A stretch of 5,838 bases of DNA, taken from contig JAFLCM010000171.1 in the NCBI GenBank assembly GCA_017303565.1, positions 1 through 5,838 on the forward strand. The letters run 5' to 3'. The DNA is from Planctomycetota bacterium (GTDB lineage Bacteria; Planctomycetota; Phycisphaerae; Phycisphaerales; UBA1924). A model generated the notes under the pieces. It worked only from the letters and a program-made list of their open reading frames with translations. It searched no databases and was not told the DNA's origin. How positions within the stretch are numbered: position 1 is the first letter of the stretch; the number at the start of each line of letters is the position of its first letter. The position numbers and the translations under genes were made by a program. Below are positions 1-4,815 of the stretch, piece after piece.

Positions 1-419
1 GCGTCCGTGCTCGCCGCCATCGCCGCCGCCAGCTCCGGAACCTCCGCCGCGATCAGCCCCGCCCCGATCTGGCAACCCACCCGCGCCGGCGCGTACGTCG
101 GCGACTCGCTCGAATCCTCCGGCAGCAGCGCCTTGGTCTTCAGCCCCGCGTGCTCCACGGCGAACTTGGCGCACACCACCGCCATCTCCGTGTCCCGCGC
201 CATCACCTTCAGCGCCTTGCGGTAGTGCTTCGGCACGTGCTCCTTCGCGCTGAACTCCGCAACCTCCGCCCCGTGCCGCGACCGGAACCCCGCAGGCTCC
301 ACCAGCGTCAGCCGCCGCAGCGCCGACTTCCCGGACAACAGCCCATCCCACAGCGCCGCCGCCCCAACGCCATACCCCGAAACCGCCCCAAGACCCGTGA
401 TGACAACGTCGCGTGACAT
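1..419 (-). CDS. Beta-ketoacyl-ACP synthase family protein, N-terminal part (runs off left edge)
   Basis: This partial gene gives 139 residues from the ATG at 419 down to the window edge. The N-terminus reads MSRDVVITGLGAVSGYG, the classic opening beta strand and glycine turn of FabF-type condensing enzymes. A stretch near residues 66-93 (YRKALKVMARDTEM, then AVEHAGL) matches the family's helix that ends in 'AL.dAGL', and ARVGCQIGAG near 111-120 matches the 'rvGv.iGsG' strand. By family knowledge it would condense malonyl-ACP with an acyl-ACP in fatty-acid or polyketide synthesis in the cytosol. The catalytic Cys-His-His residues lie beyond the window, so activity and subtype (FabF or a pathway-specific ketosynthase) cannot be judged. 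There is no clear Shine-Dalgarno sequence before the ATG. The start is chosen because the family normally begins a few residues before this strand. Codons are strongly G-ending. Confidence 0.85.
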   Translation of the reverse strand, partial: MSRDVVITGLGAVSGYGVGAAALWDGLLSGKSALRRLTLVEPAGFRSRHGAEVAEFSAKEHVPKHYRKALKVMARDTEMAVVCAKFAVEHAGLKTKALLPEDSSESPTYAPARVGCQIGAGLIAAEVPELAAAMAASTD

Positions 420-463
420 GAGGGCCAATCGTAGCGCCAAGGCCCCACACCCACCTCCCTGCC

Positions 464-530
464 CCTCCCCACCCCGGCGAGGGGCGCAGGCCTGGAGCCA
501 AGGGTGAAGCGCACCGCAACCGATGGATCC
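464..530 (+). repeat. Composite hairpin repeat, copy 1 (shortened, decayed)
   Basis: First of three same-orientation copies. It shares with the others the exact 15-mer AGGGGCGCAGGCCTG (480-494) and the exact 12-mer GGGTGAAGCGCA (502-513). It begins with a CCCC/GGGG hairpin (472-475 with 481-484). The central stem is degraded: CCAAGGGT (498-505) against ACCGATGG (519-526) pairs at 6 of 8 positions. The third hairpin seen in the other copies is absent. It lies between the divergent ketosynthase and membrane-protein genes. Confidence 0.8.
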
Positions 531-610
531 CCGACCGTCCCGATACACTCCCCCAAAGACTCCGGACCCCGCAGTCACCCGCCGCACGTCGAGTCGAGTC
601 CGCCATCCGC

Positions 611-616
611 GAAGGA
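611..616 (+). promoter_or_regulatory. Ribosome binding site that sets the start at 625
   Basis: GAAGGA sits 8 nt before the ATG at 625. The frame is open further upstream to an ATG at 523, but that extension is arginine- and proline-rich and overlaps the end of repeat copy 1. The downstream start is therefore preferred. Confidence 0.6.
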
Positions 617-624
617 CCGACGCC

Positions 625-1161
625 ATGCCCGTCTGGATCAAGAACCAGCTCGGTCTCAGTTGGTCCCCAGCACAGCGCGGCCTCTACCAACGTGGAAGGA
701 ATCGCCGGCTCGCGAAGCACCACATGCTCGCGGCGACGGGGCTGACACTTCTCGGCATCGCGTGGGCCTTCATGCATGCGATGCAGGACCTGCCGCCATC
801 CATGACGACGCGCGGACGGCACGTGGTTCCGTGGGCGCTCTTCGCCACCGCGATGGTGCCCGTTGTGTGGTTCGGGATCCAGATCGGCGCGGCGTTGCTG
901 CTCGCCGCCCTCGCGCACCGGCGTCTCAGAGACGAGGACGCCGCGTACGTCCTCTACCACCAGACAAGGTGGGCCACCCTCGCCACATCGATCTGGTGGA
1001 TCTTCCAGGTGGCATCGATGCTGGAACGCGACCGCTCCTCACAGATGGAAATCCGCATGGGCTTCGCGGGATTGGCCTGGCTTGCCTGCACCGCCGTGCA
1101 ATCCTGCATCGCGATCGCGGCCTATCGGAACGTGTATCGCCGGAGCCAGCGCCCGGAATGA
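625..1161 (+). CDS. Small multi-spanning membrane protein of unknown function
   Basis: The product is 178 residues. A soluble, basic N-terminus of about 33 residues precedes hydrophobic segments at about 34-53, 67-97 (long enough for one extended or two short helices), 116-133 and 145-167. That gives a four-helix inner-membrane protein or close to it. Arg/Lys clusters at 23-32, at 99-102 after the second segment and at the C-terminus (YRRSQRPE) suggest cytoplasmic ends. I recognise no family or catalytic motif. The ATG at 625 is chosen because GAAGGA lies 8 nt upstream. The gene stands alone on its strand: it is divergent from the ketosynthase gene, convergent with the gene ending at 1371, and bracketed by two direct copies of the composite repeat. 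Function is unknown; a small transporter-like or sensor-accessory role would be guesswork. Confidence 0.75.
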   Translation: MPVWIKNQLGLSWSPAQRGLYQRGRNRRLAKHHMLAATGLTLLGIAWAFMHAMQDLPPSMTTRGRHVVPWALFATAMVPVVWFGIQIGAALLLAALAHRRLRDEDAAYVLYHQTRWATLATSIWWIFQVASMLERDRSSQMEIRMGFAGLAWLACTAVQSCIAIAAYRNVYRRSQRPE

Positions 1162-1200
1162 CGCCGAAGGGTCCCCCGCCGAATCGCCACCAAGAACCAC

Positions 1201-1302
1201 CCTCCCCGCTCCAAAGGGGCGCAGGCCTGCAGCCACGGGTGAAGCGCAGCGCAACCCGTGGAATGCCGCACCCGCTTGCCCCCCTGCCCCGCAAGGGGCA
1301 GA
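1201..1302 (+). repeat. Composite hairpin repeat, copy 2 (complete)
   Basis: The fullest copy, about 100 bp, with three possible hairpins. The first is CCCC/GGGG (1204-1207 with 1216-1219). The second is a perfect 8-bp stem, CCACGGGT (1233-1240) with ACCCGTGG (1254-1261), closing a 13-nt loop that contains GCGCA twice. The third is TGCCCC (1285-1290) with GGGGCA (1295-1300) closing a GCAA loop of GNRA type. The shared 15-mer is at 1215-1229 and the shared 12-mer at 1237-1248. It lies in the convergent gap between the genes ending at 1161 and 1371, where it could also stop transcription or protect mRNA 3' ends. It has no T-run, so it is not a textbook intrinsic terminator. Confidence 0.85.
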
Positions 1303-1370
1303 AGATTCACTCGCGATCAAGACGCTTCGTCCACCTCGGAGCCAAGGACCACGCTCCAAACAACGCGCCA

Positions 1371-1898
1371 TCACTGCGAATCCCGACCCAGGATGACCGG
1401 ACGCCAAGCACGATCGACCCGAAACACCCGGACCCGCTGGCCGGCAGTGAACACCACATTCGATTCGTTCCACATGAACCGCCCATCCAGAACCGCGTGC
1501 CGCACCACACGGTCCCACCGGATCAGAAACAGGTGGTAGTTCTCGTTCATGTCGCAGGCGAGCCGCGCCGCCGCGATATCGGCCTGCGGTAGCCGCGTGA
1601 TCTCGCCGAGTCGCACCTCGTCGAGCACATAGGGTCCCGAAACGAGCATCTGATCCTCGCCTTCCAGCGGCAGAGCGAATCGCTCGTCTCCCGACGCCAC
1701 CGCAGACTCGATCGCGCGCACCACGGCGGTCAACTCCGGCCCAGCGTCCCAGCCCCCGGACGACAGTCCCTCGCGCACCAGGAACTGTCGCACTCCCGCA
1801 ACGACGCCGACTCCCGCAATCATCAAAGCGACGACGAACACTACCCACCGCACGCGGCGGCGCCTCGCTGAGGGGCTTGGAGACGATCCGTTGTCCAA
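1371..1898 (-). CDS. Single-pass membrane-anchored protein of unknown function
   Basis: The product is 175 residues. A short Ser/Pro/Arg N-terminus with RRRR at 12-15 leads into one hydrophobic segment at about 17-36. The remaining ~135 residues are hydrophilic and, by the positive-inside rule, would face the periplasm. The domain has no motif I recognise. Its C-terminal part, with regularly spaced aromatic and beta-branched residues (YHLFLIRWDR, FMWNESNVVF, QRVRVFRVDR), looks beta-rich. The start is TTG at 1898: an in-frame TGA lies only five codons upstream, no other start fits between, and CGGAG sits 6 nt before the TTG. It follows the gene at 1970-2362 by 71 bp on the same strand, so the two are probably co-transcribed. 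Confidence 0.75.
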   Translation of the reverse strand: MDNGSSPSPSARRRRVRWVVFVVALMIAGVGVVAGVRQFLVREGLSSGGWDAGPELTAVVRAIESAVASGDERFALPLEGEDQMLVSGPYVLDEVRLGEITRLPQADIAAARLACDMNENYHLFLIRWDRVVRHAVLDGRFMWNESNVVFTAGQRVRVFRVDRAWRPVILGRDSQ

Positions 1899-1904
1899 CG
1901 CAAA

Positions 1905-1909
1905 CTCCG
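1905..1909 (-). promoter_or_regulatory. Ribosome binding site supporting a TTG start
   Basis: CGGAG on the minus strand, 6 nt before TTG at 1898. It matters because the in-frame stop just upstream leaves TTG as the only start that keeps the whole transmembrane anchor. Confidence 0.65.
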
Positions 1910-1969
1910 ATCAGAAAAGCACCGGCAAGCTGCCATCCCTCACCACTCTTGCCTTTCTCCTGCCAGCCC

Positions 1970-2362
1970 CTACTTCCTCGCCGTCCACGCCACTTTCCCA
2001 TCAGCGTCGTACACCGTGACGTGCCCGCCGTCCTCCGGATTGACGACCAGCGAAGCGACCGGTGGCGAACCCGGCTTGCCGAACATGTGCAACGCGGCGG
2101 CACCCTCACCCGTCGGATACGCCGCCAGATACGGCTGCCCCCGGCGGAGCAGGGTCAGCATCCCGCCCTCACCCTTCGTGTTCTCGCCCAGCATGCCGAT
2201 GAGCTGCCCTCGCCCGTCCACCACCCGCAGGCGCGTGCACTCGATCTCCTTGGGCTGCGGAGCCGGCGCCTGACCCAGCATCAGCGTGACGCCGGATCCC
2301 GCCGCCGCGCTCATCAGCCCGCAAGCAAACGCGTGACGATGCGAGAACCAGGACTTGCTCAT
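1970..2362 (-). CDS. Small exported or anchored beta-rich protein of unknown function
   Basis: The product is 130 residues. The N-terminal ~30 residues (basic MSKSWFSHRH, then a hydrophobic stretch to about residue 30 ending in LMLGQAPAPQ) look like a signal peptide or membrane anchor, with a Pro/Ala linker after it. The rest contains short 'V.D..G' turns: LRVVDGRGQLIGML near 46-59 and VTVYDADGKVAW near 115-126, with PVASLVVNPEDGG in between. This resembles small proteins built of repeated beta strands joined by D-G turns. I know no function for them and cannot assign a family. The start at 2362 is chosen because AAGGGAG lies 7 nt upstream and it precedes the hydrophobic segment; an in-frame extension to 2398 lacks these supports. 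It is the first gene of a probable pair with 1371-1898. Confidence 0.75.
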   Translation of the reverse strand: MSKSWFSHRHAFACGLMSAAAGSGVTLMLGQAPAPQPKEIECTRLRVVDGRGQLIGMLGENTKGEGGMLTLLRRGQPYLAAYPTGEGAAALHMFGKPGSPPVASLVVNPEDGGHVTVYDADGKVAWTARK

Positions 2363-2369
2363 CGAGCCA

Positions 2370-2376
2370 CTCCCTT
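2370..2376 (-). promoter_or_regulatory. Ribosome binding site deciding the start at 2362
   Basis: AAGGGAG on the minus strand, 7 nt before the ATG at 2362. It favours this start over the in-frame upstream start at 2398. Confidence 0.6.
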
Positions 2377-2418
2377 CAACCACGGAAACAACACGCAAGA
2401 CTCACGACTCTACCCTCC

Positions 2419-2517
2419 CCTCCCCGCCCCGAAGGGGCGCAGGCCTGTAGACACGGGTGAAGCGCAACCCGTGGAAAGCCTCCGCCCGTCTACCCAACCT
2501 GCCCCGGCAGGGGCAGA
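2419..2517 (+). repeat. Composite hairpin repeat, copy 3 (complete, short loop)
   Basis: The same three-hairpin layout as copy 2. The first is CGCCCC (2425-2430) with GGGGCG (2434-2439) around GAA. The second is CACGGGT (2452-2458) with ACCCGTG (2467-2473), here with an 8-nt loop because one GCGCA unit is missing. The third is CTGCCCC (2499-2505) with GGGGCAG (2510-2516). The shared 15-mer is at 2433-2447 and the 12-mer at 2455-2466. It occupies about a third of the 302-bp divergent gap 2363-2664. In the remainder of that gap I see no gene and no convincing promoter. Confidence 0.85.
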
Positions 2518-2664
2518 TCGCAACCGAAGCATCAGGTCTGCGAACCATAATCCTCGCGACGGACCGTTACCAAAGGGCCCGGCCTCCAACGTCTCAGCCC
2601 GACCACAGGGTGGACCAGAACTCGCGTGAGTTCCCCAGTCAGCCACCGAGAGTATGCTGATAGC

Positions 2665-3363
2665 ATGCCACGCCCGTCCGTATCGGCACCACGTAAGCTC
2701 GGCCGGAGCACCCTCGCAAACGGCGATCGGCTGAGCGCGCTCGCGGTCATGACCATGGCGGCATGTACCGCCCTGGTCACAGCCGCTGCCGGTCCCGCCA
2801 AAACACGCCCCGCTACAGGCCCCGAAGCAGCGCCCGCTCCTCCGAGCGAGTTGGTCACGATGATCGCTCGCTTCGACGCCGGCGCCAGCGCGTTGCCCCT
2901 TTCCAGCCTGATTCTCGCCGCGTGGAACGATGGCACCGTTGCGATCTCTGACCGCTATCCACAGGAGTCCACCTCACTTCGAATTTACAAGGTCGAACCG
3001 CATACGGCCGCTTGCATCGGTTCGTTCCTCAGTGAGCGCCTGGTCTCCATGCAGCCCGACCCGAACATGACGTTCCACACGGGCTTCTTCCGGGTAACAA
3101 CCCGGACGCCGAACGGCGAATCCGAGTCCCGCGACATCTCGCTGCGCTGTGCCGACGACGTGTCGATCGCACTCCAGACAGCGGTCCCGCTCGATGTGTG
3201 CGCGTGCGATGGCTCGTCCCTTCCGCCTCTCACGCTCCGCGACTGGCTTTCGTGGACTGCGGATTCATCACGCCCGCTCTCCCTGCCGTTCGCCGTCCCG
3301 TCTTCGTGGCTGCTTCCCCCGAGCCGGATCATTCGGATAAGTGTGCCGGGCGCGATGCCGTGA
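2665..3363 (+). CDS. Secreted or lipid-anchored protein of unknown function
   Basis: The product is 232 residues. A long, basic n-region (residues 1-22) leads into a hydrophobic segment at about 23-42 and an Ala/Pro-rich linker to about residue 60, as in exported proteins. Cys34 within MAAC inside the hydrophobic segment could be a lipobox cysteine, but the -3 residue is Met, which is atypical, so cleavage after the Ala run near 40-43 is as likely. The mature part begins with a likely amphipathic helix (SELVTMIARF) and has a strand-rich stretch SLILAAWNDGTVAISDR at 81-97. That stretch resembles a 'W.DGtv..s' motif I associate with uncharacterised planctomycete exported proteins; this is memory, not a search. 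Further cysteines are at 117, 162, 179 and 181. The ATG at 2665 has only a weak, distant GAGAG, and an in-frame GTG at 2626 is an alternative. Codons are less G/C-biased at position 3 than in the hydroxylase gene. Confidence 0.7.
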   Translation: MPRPSVSAPRKLGRSTLANGDRLSALAVMTMAACTALVTAAAGPAKTRPATGPEAAPAPPSELVTMIARFDAGASALPLSSLILAAWNDGTVAISDRYPQESTSLRIYKVEPHTAACIGSFLSERLVSMQPDPNMTFHTGFFRVTTRTPNGESESRDISLRCADDVSIALQTAVPLDVCACDGSSLPPLTLRDWLSWTADSSRPLSLPFAVPSSWLLPPSRIIRISVPGAMP

Positions 3364-3403
3364 TAGACCATCCCCGCCTGAGAACAAGGGGTGGCCGCTG
3401 GGT

Positions 3404-3432
3404 GGCATGGTCAATCAAAGCTTGGCCACGCC
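3404..3432. repeat. Imperfect inverted repeat (REP-like hairpin)
   Basis: GGCATGGTCAA (3404-3414) and TTGGCCACGCC (3422-3432) form an 11-bp stem around a 7-nt loop. On the plus strand this gives nine Watson-Crick pairs, one G-U pair and one mismatch. It lies 40 bp after the stop of the gene ending at 3363. No T-run follows. Only one copy occurs in the window. Confidence 0.65.
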
Positions 3433-3523
3433 ATTATCTCGCTGGACAATGTTCCCAAAGGCGCACCTGAGCGCCTGAGCGTGCCACCCGCGGCCCTCGG
3501 CGTGCGCTATGCGAGGTGGGGGT

Positions 3524-3542
3524 GCGGGGGCGAAGCCCCTGC
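3524..3542. repeat. Strong G/C hairpin
   Basis: GCGGGGGC (3524-3531) and GCCCCTGC (3535-3542) form an 8-bp stem with one G-U pair, closing a GAA loop. It has no trailing T-run, so terminator function is only possible, not shown. Its GAA-capped form resembles the first hairpin of repeat copy 3 (2425-2439). Confidence 0.6.
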
Positions 3543-3838
3543 GTCCGAGCGTCTTCCACCCTCACACCCCGAACGCACCAACCGAGCATTTGATCACGGA
3601 TCGCGCATCGACCCGCTTTGCGCGCCCGAACGAGGTCTCTTTCTCACACCCAGCGGTGGATTCTCCAAGAGTCTCTAACCCCTTGACCCACGCGTCACGT
3701 GCGCACCGGACCCCCGAGCGGACCGACACGCTATGCGCGCACGCAAGTGACCGCATTGAGGGTAGATAGAGGCGGGCCCACCAAGCCCCCCTTCGTTCGA
3801 AGCCCCCGACCGGCAGGCAGCTGGCCCAGAGCACATCC

Positions 3839-3882
3839 TGATGCCTCGTAGTTTCGTTGGCTCGCTCCGCCCCGGGGCATCA
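3839..3882. repeat. Inverted repeat TGATGCC/GGCATCA with 30-nt loop
   Basis: TGATGCC (3839-3845) is perfectly complementary to GGCATCA (3876-3882). The loop holds a GTTGGCTCGCTCCGCC stretch, and CCCCGGGG abuts the right arm. Nearby, AAGCCCCC occurs twice (3783-3790 and 3800-3807) around CTTCGTTCGAAG, itself a small palindrome. Together 3774-3915 looks like one structured or repeated element. Confidence 0.45.
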
Positions 3883-3925
3883 ACCCCCCGCCGGCGACCC
3901 AGCCGAAAGGCCGGGAACCCACTCC

Positions 3926-3947
3926 GCCCGTGCACGGGCTTTCGCCC
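3926..3947. repeat. 14-bp perfect palindrome plus GNRA-capped mini-hairpin
   Basis: GCCCGTGCACGGGC (3926-3939) is a perfect palindrome. Its right end also forms GGGC (3936-3939) with GCCC (3944-3947) across four bases; on the minus strand this reads GGGC-GAAA-GCCC, a GNRA-capped stem. It lies about 100 bp downstream of the lamin-tail gene on that gene's strand. It could cap the operon transcript, but there is no T-run. Confidence 0.5.
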
Positions 3948-3949
3948 CC

Positions 3950-3977
3950 AAGACTCAAGACTCAAGACCCAAGACTC
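3950..3977. repeat. Tandem heptamer array, 4 x AAGACTC
   Basis: Four head-to-tail 7-bp units: AAGACTC at 3950-3956 and 3957-3963, AAGACCC at 3964-3970, and AAGACTC at 3971-3977. One substitution in 28 bases. It is followed within 4 bp by a second, different heptamer array. Confidence 0.85.
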
Positions 3978-3980
3978 TCC

Positions 3981-4008
3981 CCTCTTGCCTCGTGCCTCTT
4001 GCCTCTTG
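3981..4008. repeat. Tandem heptamer array, 4 x CCTCTTG
   Basis: Four head-to-tail 7-bp units: CCTCTTG at 3981-3987, CCTCGTG at 3988-3994, CCTCTTG at 3995-4001 and 4002-4008, with a partial CC after. One substitution in 28 bases. It sits 40 bp beyond the stop codon of the lamin-tail gene. Confidence 0.85.
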
Positions 4009-4047
4009 CCTTCCCCTCAGCCCCACTCCCCACTGGCCACCAGCCCC

Positions 4048-4815
4048 CTACCTCTTCTCCTTCTCCCCACCCTTCTTCTTCTCCGGCTCGCCCTTCTCCC
4101 CACCACTCTTTTCCCCCCCGCCGTCCGTCCGCGGCATCGTCCCCGGGCTGAACAGTTCCGCGCCCAGCGTCGAGTGAACCGCCAGAGGCCCCGCGGCGGT
4201 CATGCGCTGCACGCTCCCCTTCGGCTTCGTCAACACCGTCTCCGACCGCAGCGCGCCCTCCGGCGCCGCCGGGTCGGGCTTGCCCCACACCACCACGTCC
4301 AGCGCCTGACCGTTCGGCGCTTCCAAAACAGCGCAGTCGCCGTCGTTCTTGAACCCCGACTTGCCCTTGTCCCCCGCCACGAACACCAGCGCCCCGCCGA
4401 ACTCGGGGTTCCCCTTCGCCGGCGCGCCCGCGAACGTCCCCACCGGCCCCGGCACCTTCGAGTCCGCGCCGTTGAACAAAACCACCATCCCCCCCGGCGG
4501 CAACTCGCACGCCGGGAACGTGAACATGAACCCCTTCCGCGCGTTGCGATCACCCGCCGCCAGCCGGTTCACCACCCGGTACCCCTTCAGGTTGATCGCC
4601 GACGCCGTGGGATTGAACAACTCCACGAACTCATCCCCGTTCGCCTCCCGCGCCCCGTCCCTGTTCGCATCACCCCCCGCCCCCGGCGGCACGTCGAACA
4701 GCACCTCCGTGATGACCGGGTGCGCCGTCTGCGGCACCGGGTCAGCACCCAGCGCGACAGACCCCAGCGCGACCGCGCCCGACGCCACCATCACAACAAG
4801 AGGAACGCGCCTCAC
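4048..4815 (-). CDS. Exported lamin-tail-domain (LTD) protein
   Basis: The product is 255 residues. The N-terminus (two Arg, then a hydrophobic run to about residue 22, ending ALGADP) is a clear Sec signal peptide. The body matches the bacterial lamin-tail Ig-like fold: PVITEVLFD at 33-41, then DEFVELFNPT at 61-70 followed by NLKGYRVVNR. A PGG turn before MVVLFNGAD and a DVVVWG strand near 190 also fit. LTDs are exported or surface modules often attached to hydrolases; on its own, a structural or ligand-binding role is likely, with no catalytic residues seen. Between the first strands is GDANRDG...NGDE, an Asp/Asn-rich loop resembling a calcium site. The last ~25 residues are a Lys/Glu/Gly low-complexity tail. 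The start is GTG at 4815, which overlaps the TGA of the phenylalanine hydroxylase gene as GTGA and has a G-rich sequence just upstream. Translation is probably coupled to that gene. Confidence 0.85.
   Translation of the reverse strand: MRRVPLVVMVASGAVALGSVALGADPVPQTAHPVITEVLFDVPPGAGGDANRDGAREANGDEFVELFNPTASAINLKGYRVVNRLAAGDRNARKGFMFTFPACELPPGGMVVLFNGADSKVPGPVGTFAGAPAKGNPEFGGALVFVAGDKGKSGFKNDGDCAVLEAPNGQALDVVVWGKPDPAAPEGALRSETVLTKPKGSVQRMTAAGPLAVHSTLGAELFSPGTMPRTDGGGEKSGGEKGEPEKKKGGEKEKR

Larger units (their letters stand above)
3364..4047. other. 684-bp stretch without a convincing gene, rich in hairpins and repeats
   Basis: It lies between the convergent genes ending at 3363 and 4048. All reading frames of any length here have Pro/Arg/Ser-rich, low-complexity products with no Shine-Dalgarno support and no recognisable domain. 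What it does hold is an imperfect hairpin (3404-3432), a GGGGC/GCCCC hairpin (3524-3542), an 8-bp direct repeat (3783-3807), a 7-bp inverted repeat (3839-3882), a 14-bp palindrome with an adjoining hairpin (3926-3947), and two heptamer tandem arrays (3950-3977 and 3981-4008). A structured RNA or decayed mobile DNA is possible, but neither can be shown from sequence alone. Confidence 0.6.

Noticed and set aside
544..549. TACACT as a -10 element for the gene at 625
   Set aside because: No acceptable -35 lies 16-18 bp upstream, and promoter rules for this lineage are uncertain.
1285..1300. Third hairpin of repeat copy 2 as an intrinsic terminator for the gene ending at 1161
   Set aside because: No T-run follows on either strand and it is part of a repeated element. 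Termination is possible but not supported by sequence.
504..1592. 362-codon plus-strand open frame across the membrane-protein gene
   Set aside because: It runs through two repeat copies and antisense to the gene at 1371-1898. Its product is a Pro/Arg/His-rich shadow typical of GC-rich DNA, with no ribosome binding site or domain.
1039..2109. 356-codon minus-strand open frame spanning 1371-1898
   Set aside because: It overlaps the better-supported gene in another frame and crosses repeat copy 2. The composition is Arg/Gly-rich with no domain.
464..2517. CRISPR array made of the three repeats
   Set aside because: Spacing is about 700-1200 bp with genes between, the repeat is about 100 bp, and there are no cas genes.
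3562..3965. Overlapping minus-strand frames of 75-96 codons in the gene-free stretch
   Set aside because: No ribosome binding sites and no recognisable domain; they cover repeats and palindromes. They may be annotated as hypothetical proteins elsewhere but look non-coding.
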